Under the pieces are notes generated by a model. The model made no database searches. It had not been told where the DNA came from and saw only the letters and a list, made by a program, of their open reading frames with translations. Made by a program: the position numbers and the translations under genes. A stretch of 64,000 nt of DNA from Bdellovibrionales bacterium CG12_big_fil_rev_8_21_14_0_65_38_15. Its GTDB lineage: Bacteria; Bdellovibrionota; Bacteriovoracia; Bacteriovoracales; Bacteriovoracaceae. The DNA is taken from NCBI GenBank assembly GCA_002787775.1, contig PCUW01000056.1:111779-175778 (forward strand), in the 5' to 3' direction. Shown piece after piece: positions 18,023 to 27,549 of this stretch. How positions within the stretch are numbered: the stretch's first letter is position 1; every line of letters starts with the position of its first letter.

Positions 18023-18559
18023 TTAGTCACCTTCAAATTCAACAAGCCAATGGGCCTTTATTCCTTGTTTTTCAAGACTGCTTGCTCCGCCAAGATCTGG
18101 AAGATTTACGATGAAGCAGGCTTCATGAATATTGGCACCACATTTAGCTATCAAGGCAGCTGCTCCAAGCGCTGTACCACCTGTTGCTAGCAAGTCATCA
18201 ACCAGCAAAATGTTTAAACCCTTAGATATATCTTCAAGGTGAAGTTCGATAGTATCGGTACCGTATTCAAGTGCGTAGTCTTGTGAAATTGTTTTGCCGG
18301 GAAGCTTTCCTTTTTTACGAATTGGAATGAATCCAACTTTTAATCGATCAGCTAGGGCTGCACCAAAGATAAAACCACGGGCCTCAATTCCCGCGACTGC
18401 TTCAATTCCACTGTCTTTATATTTATTATAAAGAGCATCCATCGTGAGTTGAAAACCGTCAGCATCTCTAAGTAAACTCGTCACATCACGAAACATAATT
18501 CCGGCTTTTGGCCAATCGGGAATGGTACGTATTTTTTGTTTAATTAGTTCGAGGCTCAT
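18023..18559 (-). CDS. apt: Adenine phosphoribosyltransferase
   Basis: Purine salvage enzyme that joins adenine and PRPP to AMP. Seen: IRTIPDWPKAGIMFRDVT, the adenine-binding region AGIEARGFIFGAALA, and the PRPP motif LLVDDLLATGGTALGA. 178 residues, normal for Apt (E. coli 183). The ATG at 18559 has AGGAG five bases upstream and fits the family N-terminus; a start at 18625 would add 22 unrelated residues. Divergent from speD. Confidence 0.93.
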   Translation of the reverse strand: MSLELIKQKIRTIPDWPKAGIMFRDVTSLLRDADGFQLTMDALYNKYKDSGIEAVAGIEARGFIFGAALADRLKVGFIPIRKKGKLPGKTISQDYALEYGTDTIELHLEDISKGLNILLVDDLLATGGTALGAAALIAKCGANIHEACFIVNLPDLGGASSLEKQGIKAHWLVEFEGD

Positions 18560-18673
18560 TTTATCTCCTAACAAGTTGAAAATACTGTAAGAAGGTTTCA
18601 CTGATGTGTCTAGGACTGTAGACAATGAGGTGCATCTAAGATAGTTTTCGGCAAATTTTCTATTATTTTTTCA

Positions 18674-19645
18674 ATGACTTACACAAGTTGGGGGTGGGAG
18701 TTGTTTTTCGAAGGTTCAGAAAAAAAAGTCGAAGTTATCGTCAAGCCTGAAATTGGTAGCCTAAGAGACTTCGGCAAAGACTTTTGGAAAGATATGGTTG
18801 CTCGTTGTAATGCAACTATTCTATCTGAAGTCTCAAATGAAAAATGTGATGCCTACCTTTTATCAGAATCTTCGTTATTTGTTTGGGATCATTCTTTTTT
18901 GATGATCACCTGTGGATCAACGATGCTTATCAATTCTGTTCAACACTTCTTAGGTCGTGTTAGACGAGACGAAATTGAGAGTATTATTTATCAACGTAAA
19001 AATGAATATGGGCCTTGGCTTCAAAAAACAAGTTTTGCTCAAGATGTAGAACGACTTCAAACAATGGTTGATGGAGTTTCAACTCGCTTTGGCTATCTTG
19101 ATGAACATCATACCTATATGTTCCATCTTGATAAAGATTTTAAACCTAAGACTAACGATACAACGACAGAAGTTTTGATGTATCACATCCAAGGCAGTGC
19201 CGCCGAGACTCTTCGATGTCAAAATCAAACAATCGATAGTGTTAGAAAGTTCATGAACCTAGAGGACTTCTTTAGTGATTTTCAGGTTGATGATTTTTGC
19301 TTTGATCCTTGTGGTTATTCACTCAATGCTATTAAGGATGATAAATACGTAACGATTCACGTAACACCACAAGAGCAAAGCTCTTACGTTAGTTTTGAAA
19401 CAAACGTTAATCTTCAGCAAGACTACCCAGGATTGGTTGACCGTTTGTTAGAAACATTTCAACCTTTCTCGTTCGATGTTGTGGACTTTAATACCAAAAC
19501 CGAACTTGCTCCAAGCGGGAAGATGGTAAAAATTAATAATTTTCAAGACCGATTAAGCTGCGGTTACGATGTGAATTTCTCACACTTTATTGTTCCGCTT
19601 GATCGAATCGAAAAACCAACGACTATTAAAGGAAATATTTTATGA
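18674..19645 (+). CDS. speD: S-adenosylmethionine decarboxylase proenzyme, eukaryotic type
   Basis: Supplies decarboxylated SAM for spermidine synthesis. The protein (323 residues) is of the eukaryotic AMD1 class, not the short bacterial SpeD classes. It has the self-cleavage site LSESS with the scissile bond at Glu65-Ser66 (pyruvoyl from Ser66), the catalytic Cys in ITCGST, FDPCGYSLNAI with the processing Ser, TIHVTP with the processing His, and YVSFETN. All key residues are kept, so it should self-process. Overlaps speE by four bases (ATGA). Confidence 0.9.
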   Translation: MTYTSWGWELFFEGSEKKVEVIVKPEIGSLRDFGKDFWKDMVARCNATILSEVSNEKCDAYLLSESSLFVWDHSFLMITCGSTMLINSVQHFLGRVRRDEIESIIYQRKNEYGPWLQKTSFAQDVERLQTMVDGVSTRFGYLDEHHTYMFHLDKDFKPKTNDTTTEVLMYHIQGSAAETLRCQNQTIDSVRKFMNLEDFFSDFQVDDFCFDPCGYSLNAIKDDKYVTIHVTPQEQSSYVSFETNVNLQQDYPGLVDRLLETFQPFSFDVVDFNTKTELAPSGKMVKINNFQDRLSCGYDVNFSHFIVPLDRIEKPTTIKGNIL

Positions 19646-20514
19646 ACTTAGGAAAAACAAAAGCAGCCATGTGGGTAGAAGAGCCAACAGGAGATTTTCT
19701 TAAAGTAGGCTTTAGAGCAGATAAAGTTCTCTTTTCCGGTAAAAGTGAATTTCAAAGCGTTGATGTCATAGAAACTCGCGGTCACGGTAAGATGCTTCTT
19801 AACGATGGCCTTGTCATGCTCACTGAACGTGATGAATTCATCTATCACGATATGATTACCCACGTTCCAATGTTCACCCACCCAAATCCAAAAAGCGTTC
19901 TTGTTATTGGTGGCGGTGATGGCGGCACTGCAAGAGAAGTGCTACGCCACAAAGGTGTTGAGTCTGTTGTCATGGTGGAAATTGATGGAATGGTTGTTGA
20001 TGCCTGTAAGGAATTTATTCCACAAACATCTTCAGAACTCTCTAATAAAAAATTAGAGCTGATTATTGGTGATGGTGTAGAGTATGTTGCAACAACAAAG
20101 AAGAAATTTGATGTTGTGATTGTTGATTCAACCGATCCAATCGGCCCCGCAACTCCTTTATTTGGTACGGAATTCTATCAAAATATTAATAATATTCTAA
20201 ACGATGATGGCATTGTTGTTTCTCAAGCAGAATCTCCATTCTATTTTGCAGACACTCAAAAATCATTACTTGGTATTATTGGAAACCTTTTCCCAATAGC
20301 TACCATTTATAACTTTAATAATATGGGTTACCCTGGCGGTTTTTGGAGCTTCACTTTTGCCTCAAAAGGACCTCATCCAACAAAGAACTTTGATGAGTCA
20401 AAAGTTAAAGCTTCAGGTCTTGAATTTGGTTATTATAACGAAAAAATTCACCACGCCGCTTTTTGTTTGCCATCTTTTCAATATCGTAAACTTGTTGAGC
20501 AAATTAAGGATTAA
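19642..20514 (+). CDS. speE: Spermidine synthase
   Basis: Transfers aminopropyl from decarboxylated SAM to putrescine. Motifs: GHGKMLLNDGLVMLTERDEFIYHDMITHVP, the GGGDGGTAREVLRH nucleotide-binding loop, MVEIDGMVVDACKEF, and the catalytic region VVIVDSTDPIGPATPLF. 290 residues (E. coli 288). Directly coupled to speD, so the two form a complete spermidine branch; the EVE and YkgJ-type genes follow on the same strand. Confidence 0.94.
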   Translation: MNLGKTKAAMWVEEPTGDFLKVGFRADKVLFSGKSEFQSVDVIETRGHGKMLLNDGLVMLTERDEFIYHDMITHVPMFTHPNPKSVLVIGGGDGGTAREVLRHKGVESVVMVEIDGMVVDACKEFIPQTSSELSNKKLELIIGDGVEYVATTKKKFDVVIVDSTDPIGPATPLFGTEFYQNINNILNDDGIVVSQAESPFYFADTQKSLLGIIGNLFPIATIYNFNNMGYPGGFWSFTFASKGPHPTKNFDESKVKASGLEFGYYNEKIHHAAFCLPSFQYRKLVEQIKD

Positions 20515-20516
20515 TC

Positions 20517-20975
20517 GTGAAATATTGGTTAATGAAGTCTGAACCAGATGTTTTTTCAATTGATGATTTAAAGTCAAAGAAGAAAACATCTTGGGATGGA
20601 GTTAGAAATTACCAAGCTAGAAATTTCATGCGAGATGATATGAAAAAAGATCATCTCGTTCTTTATTACCATAGTAACTGTGATGTTCCAGGTGTTTATG
20701 GAATAGGAAAGGTCATTAAAGAGTCTCATCCAGATCACACCCAGTTTGATCCAAAATCAGACTACTATGATCCAAAGGCTACGAAAGAAAAACCAAGATG
20801 GTTCATGGTTGAAGTAGGGTTTGTTGAAAAATTCAAGACCCCAGTTTCGTTAGCAGAGATAAAAGAAGTCAAGGCCCTCGAAGATATGCTTATTCTTAGA
20901 AAGGGCAATCGTCTTTCAATCACACCTGTAGAAAATAAACATTTCGAAAAGGTGACGAAGCTTGGAAACTCTTAG
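20517..20975 (+). CDS. EVE domain-containing protein
   Basis: 152-residue protein of the EVE/THYN1 family, PUA-like fold that binds modified bases in DNA or RNA. Typical start KYWLMKSEPDVFSIDDL, then SWDGVRNYQARNFMRDDM, LVLYYHSN and YDPKATKEKPRWFMVEV. GTG start two bases after the speE stop; overlaps the following YkgJ-like gene by 14 bases. The natural ligand is not known from sequence. Confidence 0.88.
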   Translation: MKYWLMKSEPDVFSIDDLKSKKKTSWDGVRNYQARNFMRDDMKKDHLVLYYHSNCDVPGVYGIGKVIKESHPDHTQFDPKSDYYDPKATKEKPRWFMVEVGFVEKFKTPVSLAEIKEVKALEDMLILRKGNRLSITPVENKHFEKVTKLGNS

Positions 20976-21444
20976 TCCAAAGCAAAGACGTGCCCATCTT
21001 ACTCAAGCGATGCATTATGATGCTGAAGTTGGATTTGATTGCCGCAGCTGTGTAGGCACTTGTTGTACCTTTACTTCAAACTCAATGCAAATTGATGAAA
21101 CTCAAGCACAAGACATGAAGTCTTGGCTGATTGGGCAGAATCGATGGAATGATGAATTGATCGCTAATCTTAAAGAATGTATTGAAGAATTTCGCCTGGA
21201 TAAGTCAGTTGCCTCAATTAAAATTAGAAGAACCTACACATGTCCTTTCTTTAATGGTGATAAGCTTGGTTGCACTATAGATCCAGACTTTAAGCCATAT
21301 GGTTGCCTGGCTTTTAATCCGAGAGAAAGTGGTGTTAAAGCTGGTGGTAACTGTCGATCTAATTTAGATCTTTTAAAGACCAGTGAGCAATTTGTTGCAG
21401 GTGAACTTCTTCCAATTCCAATAGCTCTACTTCAATTAGATTAA
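20962..21444 (+). CDS. YkgJ-family cysteine cluster protein
   Basis: 160 residues with the CxxC/CC cluster CRSCVGTCC near residues 27-35, plus CPFFNGDKLGC and a later CLAFNPRES, the family's metal-ligand pattern. TTG start inside the EVE gene. Second YkgJ-type protein in the window (see 6342), with little similarity outside the Cys motifs. Converges on the CDF transporter with a 9-base stop overlap. Function of the family is not established. Confidence 0.72.
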   Translation: METLSPKQRRAHLTQAMHYDAEVGFDCRSCVGTCCTFTSNSMQIDETQAQDMKSWLIGQNRWNDELIANLKECIEEFRLDKSVASIKIRRTYTCPFFNGDKLGCTIDPDFKPYGCLAFNPRESGVKAGGNCRSNLDLLKTSEQFVAGELLPIPIALLQLD

Positions 21445-22416
21445 ATTTTCTTCAATATTAATATGAGCGTTAGGAATTCTTTTCAAAACGAGGTCTCTAT
21501 AAAACTCAATTCCAACTAGCTCTTTTGCCTCGACGACTGCCTGAACAGCAACCATATGAGGACCTACTCGCCAGATATGAAGATCCGTGACTTTGCCCTT
21601 ATTTGATTCTAGATCCATTTTAACGGCATCAAAGTCAATATCTTTGGCATGACCATCGAGAAGTTCCCACGCTGTATCTTTAAGAAGTTTATAAGCCCAT
21701 TTTAAAATTAAGATTGATCCAACGACTCCAATCATAGGATCTAGCCAAACAAAGCCCTGATATTTACCAACAACTAAAGCAATAATAGCTGCAATAGAGG
21801 TTAGGGCATCGGCCATTACGTGAACGAGTGCACTTTGATGATTATGGTCATGACCATGTGAATGTGAGTGCGACTGATCGTGGTGATGATCATGATGGTC
21901 GTGATCGTCTTCACTATCTTTTGCCTGAAGAAGATAAACGCTAATGACATTCACGATTAAACCAACAACAGCGACAATTATAGCTTCGTTAAAGTTAATA
22001 CTGACAGGGGAGAGAAAGCGGTGAATTGATTCCCACGCCATAAATAGGGCAACAACACCAAGGCCTAGCGCACTAGTATATCCGCCAAGAGGAAGAAGCT
22101 TGCCTGTACCAAAGCTCAACTGTTTTTGTAGTGACTTTGAGCGCGCTAATTTGTAAACAATAAGCGTAAGGGTTAAGGCCGCGGCATGTGAAGCCATGTG
22201 CCAACCATCAGCTAAAAGTGCCATCGAGCCTGTAAGGTATCCTGCTGCGATTTCAACAGTCATGGTCACAAAGGTTAAAATAACGACCCAGAAGGTCCTT
22301 TTTTCATTCGCCTGTAACTGTTTGGAATTAAAAGATAAATGTTCGTTCTGATTGCAATGTTCCATTGAGCTATTATGGCCTAAGACAGACATCAGCGCTA
22401 CACAACTTGTCGCCAT
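21436..22416 (-). CDS. CDF-family cation efflux protein (DmeF-like)
   Basis: Proton-coupled exporter of divalent metals such as cobalt, nickel or zinc. Six transmembrane segments with HxxxD-type metal sites (LLADGWHMASHAAAL in helix 2, HVMADALTSIAAI in helix 5), a long His/Asp-rich cytosolic loop between helices 4 and 5 (roughly residues 168-192) and a C-terminal cytosolic domain. The His-rich loop and N-terminal HNSSMEHCN suit the DmeF subgroup. Start chosen at the first ATG, without a clear ribosome binding site; ATGs at 22392 or 22365 are possible. Confidence 0.86.
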   Translation of the reverse strand: MATSCVALMSVLGHNSSMEHCNQNEHLSFNSKQLQANEKRTFWVVILTFVTMTVEIAAGYLTGSMALLADGWHMASHAAALTLTLIVYKLARSKSLQKQLSFGTGKLLPLGGYTSALGLGVVALFMAWESIHRFLSPVSINFNEAIIVAVVGLIVNVISVYLLQAKDSEDDHDHHDHHHDQSHSHSHGHDHNHQSALVHVMADALTSIAAIIALVVGKYQGFVWLDPMIGVVGSILILKWAYKLLKDTAWELLDGHAKDIDFDAVKMDLESNKGKVTDLHIWRVGPHMVAVQAVVEAKELVGIEFYRDLVLKRIPNAHINIEENLI

Positions 22417-22470
22417 TTTTTAACAATGTAATATTAATCTAAATTATCTCACTAACCTCTAGGAGGTTAT

Positions 22471-22986
22471 ATGAAGACACTTTTTCTTATTGCTCTACTA
22501 TCCATCCAGCATGCCTTTGCATGGGAGACTTCAACGATGTTTCAAAAACCTACTAAAGACGAACTCAAAAAGAAATTAACTGAGATTCAATATAAAGTGA
22601 CCCAAGAGGATGGAACAGAAAAGCCATTCAATAACGAATATTGGGATAATAAAGAAGACGGTATCTATGTTGATATTGTTTCAGGTGAACCACTTTTTAG
22701 CTCACTTGATAAATATAAGTCTGGAACTGGATGGCCTAGTTTCACTAAGCCTATTAAAGATGATTTTGTAACTACCAAGTCTGATCGAAAGTTTTTTATT
22801 AAAAGAACAGAAGTAAGAAGTAAGGTTGCTGATAGCCATTTAGGTCACGTCTTTGAAGATGGTCCTGCTCCAACTGGACTTCGCTACTGTATGAACTCTG
22901 CTTCCATGAAGTTTATCCCAGTTGAAAAACTTGAGGCAGAAGGTTACGCAGAGTTCCTGCCAATTTTTAAGGATAACAAGAAATGA
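22471..22986 (+). CDS. msrB: Peptide methionine-R-sulfoxide reductase, exported
   Basis: Repairs the R epimer of methionine sulfoxide. Core motifs: [29 protein letters not shown], and the catalytic [11 protein letters not shown]...[12 protein letters not shown] with Cys140. The two zinc-binding CxxC pairs common in MsrB are missing. An N-terminal signal peptide ([16 protein letters not shown]) sends it to the periplasm. AGGAGG precedes the start. Overlaps msrA by four bases. Confidence 0.91.
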   Translation: MKTLFLIALLSIQHAFAWETSTMFQKPTKDELKKKLTEIQYKVTQEDGTEKPFNNEYWDNKEDGIYVDIVSGEPLFSSLDKYKSGTGWPSFTKPIKDDFVTTKSDRKFFIKRTEVRSKVADSHLGHVFEDGPAPTGLRYCMNSASMKFIPVEKLEAEGYAEFLPIFKDNKK

Positions 22987-23477
22987 GTTATATTAGCCTT
23001 GGTGCCGGATGTTTTTGGGGCGTTCAAAATATTTTATCAAAAATTGATGGGGTTTCAAAAACGGAAGTTGGTTATATGGGAGGGCATATTAAAAACCCTA
23101 CCTATGAGCAAATTTGCAGAGGGGATACAGGACACGCTGAGATTGTTAGAGTCGAGTATGATGCAAACAAAGTTTCTCTAGAAGTCATCTTAGATTTTTT
23201 TTGGAGACTTCATGATCCAACAACGTTAAATCGACAAGGTTTTGATGTTGGTCATCAGTACCGCTCCGTCATTTTTTATCATGAAGATGAACAAGAAGAG
23301 ATAATTCGAAAATCAAAAGAAAAGTTTGATGCTTCAGGTGTTTTTAATAAAGCAGCCGTAACTGAGATTGAAAAAGCCGCTGTCTTCTACAGAGGTGAGG
23401 ACTACCATCAAGATTATTACTTAAAAAAGTATCAAGGCGGACAGGGTCCTGTTTGTCATATGCTTAGAGAACGTTAA
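22983..23477 (+). CDS. msrA: Peptide methionine-S-sulfoxide reductase
   Basis: Repairs the S epimer of methionine sulfoxide. Catalytic motif GAGCFWG at residues 7-13, then [51 protein letters not shown] and YHQDYYLKK near the end. 164 residues. Unlike msrB it has no signal peptide, so the coupled pair appears split between periplasm and cytoplasm unless the product leaves with its partner. Stop overlaps the convergent methyltransferase by four bases. Confidence 0.92.
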   Translation: MSYISLGAGCFWGVQNILSKIDGVSKTEVGYMGGHIKNPTYEQICRGDTGHAEIVRVEYDANKVSLEVILDFFWRLHDPTTLNRQGFDVGHQYRSVIFYHEDEQEEIIRKSKEKFDASGVFNKAAVTEIEKAAVFYRGEDYHQDYYLKKYQGGQGPVCHMLRER

Positions 23478-24406
23478 ATTGCTTTTAATCTTAAACAAGT
23501 CGGTGATTGAGTAAATTTAATTTGTCGTGCACCTGTTGGGGGAAGCCAGATGAGTTGACCCCAGTGGTTTGCACTGTCAGGCCCCCAACTTTTAAGATGA
23601 TTATCTCCATCAAAAATTTCAAACCAAACGACAGCAACTTGATCTGTCGAAGGTCCAATAATGCTTTCTTCAAGAGTTTGTAATGGTTTACAGTCTTTGA
23701 AGTGAATATTAAAAATATCAATACCCTTATTCCAAATTGTATCTGTTAGAACAGCAGGGATAAGTTGATCTTTACGAGCTCTTTCTAGAGCACTTAGATC
23801 AATTTGATCGTTGTTTGGAAGAGGATGAAATTGACTTGGCAAAAGCAAGCGAGAAATCATACTTACTTTGAGTATAAAACCTTCCGGAACAAATCGTGCT
23901 CTTGGCAGAAGTGATCTAGCATGAGCAAGTAGCTCACAGGCGAGCTCACCAAAAGGGTCACGGCCAAAGAGATCATGAATGACGACTTCGCATCCTTCAA
24001 TCTCTTCTTGCTTTAAATCGAGTGATGATTTTTCAAGCAAAGTGACTTTTTCACTTACACCATTTCTTTGAAATGTTTGTTTGGCGATAGGAATAGCATT
24101 GGGATTGCATTCGAGAGCGATAACATGTTTAGCCCCATTTTTAATAGCGGCTACGGCCAAGGCACCGGCACCAGTACCAATTTCAAGAACTTTTTTGTTA
24201 TGTACTGTTTTGGGTAATATCTCTTGATAAAATTTCGTTCGATGGTGATCCAATAACATTGCAGGAATATACTCTAGAGAGCGATCTGTAATGTTTGGTA
24301 GCGCCTTAGCAAGACTTGTTATCCATGCCTTTTCTAAAGCATCGGTCCACGTGGTATTTGAAGCTAAATAAGCGAGTTGCTCAAGTTTTATGCGTGCATC
24401 TTCCAT
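23474..24406 (-). CDS. SAM-dependent methyltransferase, PRMT-like
   Basis: 310 residues. Motif I VLEIGTGAGALAVAAIKNGAKHVIALECNPNAI with a Glu after strand 2, then GCEVVIHDLFGRDPFGELA in the position where protein arginine methyltransferases carry their double-E loop, and a C-terminal beta-rich domain. The combination resembles PRMT-type enzymes but the double-E motif itself is not clear, so the substrate is unknown. Monocistronic, convergent with msrA. Confidence 0.65.
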   Translation of the reverse strand: MEDARIKLEQLAYLASNTTWTDALEKAWITSLAKALPNITDRSLEYIPAMLLDHHRTKFYQEILPKTVHNKKVLEIGTGAGALAVAAIKNGAKHVIALECNPNAIPIAKQTFQRNGVSEKVTLLEKSSLDLKQEEIEGCEVVIHDLFGRDPFGELACELLAHARSLLPRARFVPEGFILKVSMISRLLLPSQFHPLPNNDQIDLSALERARKDQLIPAVLTDTIWNKGIDIFNIHFKDCKPLQTLEESIIGPSTDQVAVVWFEIFDGDNHLKSWGPDSANHWGQLIWLPPTGARQIKFTQSPTCLRLKAI

Positions 24407-24454
24407 ATAGTAAGCGTGCCATTTATTGATATCTATTACTAGAATAAATTTAGC

Positions 24455-25291
24455 TTATTCAATAACTTCGAAAATACCAGCAAGCGGTTTGTGATCACTT
24501 CCCATGGCATCGACTACTACTTCTGCCCAATGAGTCTTTAAACCTTTAGTAAAGATATAATCAACAGGTCTGCCAAATACGTGTAAACGTTGGTCTTGTA
24601 GTTTTAGCTCAACATTCTTAAATCCTGCTCGCTTCATTGCTCTTAGAACAAAAGCTTCCTTCTTTTTTGACCAAGAATTAAAGTCACCTGCAAAAAGAAC
24701 TGGACCTTCATGTCCTTTAGCTACTCGTAAAGCATCTATAACTTGCGTCGCAAGTTTTTTCCAAGAAACTGTATTAAGCGCATGGATATTAATGACCATC
24801 AACTCTTTAGTCATACCGGTTAAAGCATATTTGGTGATCAGAACCATCTTTGGTGAAAAGCCAATAATCTCTCTACCAATTGATCTCATATAATGAGTGT
24901 CTATAGGAGCAGCGGTTGATCCAGTGACGACTCCAGTCGCGTGGCCTGAGGATTTATAAGTAAAGGAAGTAGCAAAAATAAATTCATGGCGATGACTAGC
25001 GTCAAGCTCAGCTCTCATATCATTGTTAAGAATGCCTTCTTGCAAGATGACGAGATCTCTATTTTGAGTAAATCGTTGAAGATCAATCCTCCAACTTAGT
25101 AATCCGCCTTTATAGATATTCCAAACAAGCACATTGATATGTTTAGGGTTTAGAGAAGGCTTCATATGTTCTATTTTGCCAAGGGTAGTAATCGTCTCAA
25201 TATCATTTGGAATATCAAACCAAAATGCTTTTGAGGAATTACTGAAGAACATGATGACGACGAGCATCACCAGCTGAAGAGATTTGGTCAA
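24455..25291 (-). CDS. Endonuclease/exonuclease/phosphatase family protein, exported
   Basis: 278 residues of the EEP superfamily (DNase I-like; closest in type to YafD). Seen: signal peptide (LVMLVVIMFFSNSSKA), VLVWNIYKGG with the metal-site Asn, VILQEG with the catalytic Glu, FAGDFNSWS with the catalytic Asp-x-Asn, DYIFTKG and the terminal GSDHKPLAG with the catalytic Asp-His. The set is complete, so it should be active as a nuclease or phosphoesterase in the periplasm or outside the cell. Confidence 0.82.
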   Translation of the reverse strand: MTKSLQLVMLVVIMFFSNSSKAFWFDIPNDIETITTLGKIEHMKPSLNPKHINVLVWNIYKGGLLSWRIDLQRFTQNRDLVILQEGILNNDMRAELDASHRHEFIFATSFTYKSSGHATGVVTGSTAAPIDTHYMRSIGREIIGFSPKMVLITKYALTGMTKELMVINIHALNTVSWKKLATQVIDALRVAKGHEGPVLFAGDFNSWSKKKEAFVLRAMKRAGFKNVELKLQDQRLHVFGRPVDYIFTKGLKTHWAEVVVDAMGSDHKPLAGIFEVIE

Positions 25292-25406
25292 AATAAAATC
25301 CTTTTTAAATTTTCAAATCTAATTTGTTATACTTATATTCTTTCTACGAATTGATGGAAAATCAATGACTTTTGAGCTTTTCACTAAACTTTAATGGATT
25401 CCTAAC

Positions 25407-26060
25407 GTGAATAAAACAGAGCGAGCTGAATACATTTATAAAAGATTGGAAGAGTTATTTCCTGAAACACCGATCCCACTTGATCATACGGATCCATACA
25501 CTCTTCTCATTGCAGTTTTACTTTCTGCTCAATGTACCGATGTAAGGGTTAATAAAGTCACTCCATTTTTGTTTGCCAGAGCTAATACACCTGCACAAAT
25601 GGTCAAGCTTTCAGTGGAAGAAATTGAATCTATTATCAAGCCTTGTGGTTTAGCACCAAGAAAAGCTAAAGCCATCTATGAACTATCTCAGATCTTATTA
25701 GATAAGTTTAACGGTGTTGTTCCAGCCGATATGGAAGAATTAGAAAAGTTTCCTGGAGTTGGACATAAAACAGCTTCGGTTGTGATGGCGCAATCTTTTG
25801 GTGTTCCTGCTTTTCCTGTGGATACCCATATCCATAGGCTTGCTCAACAATGGCAATTAACTGATGGAAAGAATGTTGTACAAACAGAAAAAGATCTTAA
25901 GAAATGTTTTCCTAAAGAACTTTGGAATAAGCTTCACTTACAAATTATTTTTTATGGCAGAGAGTATTGTCCGGCGAGAGGGTGTGATGGGCTTTCCTGT
26001 GAGCTTTGTCAGACATGTTTTCCATCTAGAAAAAAACCACGTGAGTACAAAAAGGCTTAA
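25407..26060 (+). CDS. nth: Endonuclease III
   Basis: DNA glycosylase/AP lyase of base excision repair that removes oxidised pyrimidines. HhH motif LEKFPGVGHKTASVV with the catalytic Lys, the following Asp in FPVDTHIHRLA, and the four-Cys iron-sulfur loop C-x6-C-x2-C-x5-C in YCPARGCDGLSCELCQTCF. 217 residues (E. coli 211). GTG start. Followed two bases later by the esterase gene. Confidence 0.93.
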   Translation: MNKTERAEYIYKRLEELFPETPIPLDHTDPYTLLIAVLLSAQCTDVRVNKVTPFLFARANTPAQMVKLSVEEIESIIKPCGLAPRKAKAIYELSQILLDKFNGVVPADMEELEKFPGVGHKTASVVMAQSFGVPAFPVDTHIHRLAQQWQLTDGKNVVQTEKDLKKCFPKELWNKLHLQIIFYGREYCPARGCDGLSCELCQTCFPSRKKPREYKKA

Positions 26061-26062
26061 TC

Positions 26063-26749
26063 ATGTCTAAGTTAGGTGAATTAAATTTTGTCTTCAAAGG
26101 TTCTTCTGAAGCTAAAGATGCCTTTATTGTGCTTCATGGTTACGGCGCCGATATGCACGACCTTGCTAGCCTTGGGCAATGGTTAGCACCTAGAGTTGAT
26201 GCTGCCTGGTATTTTCTTCAGGCTCCGTTAGAGGTTTCCATTGGCCCCTATATGAAAGGGCGTGCTTGGTTTCCTATTGATATGATGAAGCTTCAAATGG
26301 CAACGGCGCAAAATCAATTCAGTAAACTCTTTGAGGATCATTTACCTGAAGGAATTGATGAGTCAGCTCATAAAGTTAAAGAAGTGATCGAGCTTGTGGG
26401 GCAACGACATCAAAACGTCCATTTGGCTGGGTTTTCTCAAGGCTCAATGATGTCGGCTAAGTTAGCGCTTGAAAACCAAAACCTCATTTCTAGTTTAACG
26501 ATGTTATCAGGAGTTTTGGTTTCAAAAGATATTTGGCAAAAACATATTACTGGGTCAGTTCCCTTTCCCACCTTTCAAAGTCACGGAGTCATGGATCCAG
26601 TTCTTCCGATTCAAGAAGCTAGAAAACTTAGAGATTTTTTAATTTCAATTAACGAAAAACACGAGTACCTAGAGTTTCAAGGAGGCCATGAAATTCCTCT
26701 GCCAGTCTTAGATGGATGGCTTAAATTTTTAAAGAGGGTTGTGGCATGA
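26063..26749 (+). CDS. Carboxylesterase/phospholipase family hydrolase
   Basis: Alpha/beta-hydrolase of the small carboxylesterase (YpfH/APT) family, 228 residues. Oxyanion region VLHGYGADMHDL, nucleophile elbow LAGFSQGSMM, acid in HGVMDPVLP and the catalytic His in GGHEIPLP. Cytoplasmic, substrate probably short acyl esters or lysophospholipids. Between nth and a DUF2797 gene with a four-base overlap, likely one transcript. Confidence 0.84.
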   Translation: MSKLGELNFVFKGSSEAKDAFIVLHGYGADMHDLASLGQWLAPRVDAAWYFLQAPLEVSIGPYMKGRAWFPIDMMKLQMATAQNQFSKLFEDHLPEGIDESAHKVKEVIELVGQRHQNVHLAGFSQGSMMSAKLALENQNLISSLTMLSGVLVSKDIWQKHITGSVPFPTFQSHGVMDPVLPIQEARKLRDFLISINEKHEYLEFQGGHEIPLPVLDGWLKFLKRVVA

Positions 26750-27549
26750 AAAAATCTGGTAATTTATTAAAAATGAAAACACATCTTGAAGATACAGTTC
26801 GCTATGAACTTAGACTTGGAGATGAACTGATTGAAATGAACCAATTTTTAGGAAAGGACATTCATTTTCATTTTGATGGAGTTATTAACTGCATTTCGAC
26901 AGGTGAGAAAATTAAAAAGTCTTATAATCAAGGCTATTCCTATAAAGCCTTTCAAACACTTGCTGAATGTGACATTTGCATCGTTAAACCAGAGCTTTGT
27001 CATTATGCCAAAGGGACTTGTCGTGATCCCAAATGGGGAGAGTCCCATTGCTTTCAACCACATATTGTTTATTTGGCACTATCTAGTAATGTGAAAGTTG
27101 GTATCACGAGAAAATCACAAGTCCCAACAAGATGGATGGATCAAGGAGCAACTCAAGCACTGGCGATTCTTGAAGTTAAGGATAGAAAAACGGCTGGTCT
27201 TATCGAGATTGAAATTGCCAAAGAATTTTCAGATCGTACCGATTGGCGAAAAATGCTAAAGGGAGAGTTAGACGAATCTAATTTTGATCTACCTTTTCTT
27301 CGTGATCAAATTTATGAAACCTTTGGTGATATTATTGATGACTTAGATGCTAAAGATCTTGACGGCGAAATTATCGACATTAAATATCCGATCTTAGAGC
27401 ATCCAAAGAAAGTAACTTCTTTAAGCTTTGATAAAAAAAGTGACATCAGTGGAAAACTATTAGGCATTAAAGGGCAGTATCTCATTCTGAGTAGCGGAGT
27501 CATTAATATGAGAAAGCATCAGGGCTATTTTGTTGAGTTTGAAGCTTAA
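26746..27549 (+). CDS. DUF2797 family protein
   Basis: 267 residues matching the DUF2797 pattern: a Cys/His cluster (CDICIVKPELCHYAKGTC and GESHCFQPHIVYLAL) that probably binds a metal, followed by VKVGITRKSQVPTRWMDQGA with GIY-YIG-like features and KTAGLIEIEIA. Function unknown; the N-terminal zinc-ribbon-like part plus nuclease-like core suggests nucleic acid binding. ATGA overlap with the hydrolase; stop overlaps convergent yidD by four bases. Confidence 0.78.
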   Translation: MKKSGNLLKMKTHLEDTVRYELRLGDELIEMNQFLGKDIHFHFDGVINCISTGEKIKKSYNQGYSYKAFQTLAECDICIVKPELCHYAKGTCRDPKWGESHCFQPHIVYLALSSNVKVGITRKSQVPTRWMDQGATQALAILEVKDRKTAGLIEIEIAKEFSDRTDWRKMLKGELDESNFDLPFLRDQIYETFGDIIDDLDAKDLDGEIIDIKYPILEHPKKVTSLSFDKKSDISGKLLGIKGQYLILSSGVINMRKHQGYFVEFEA

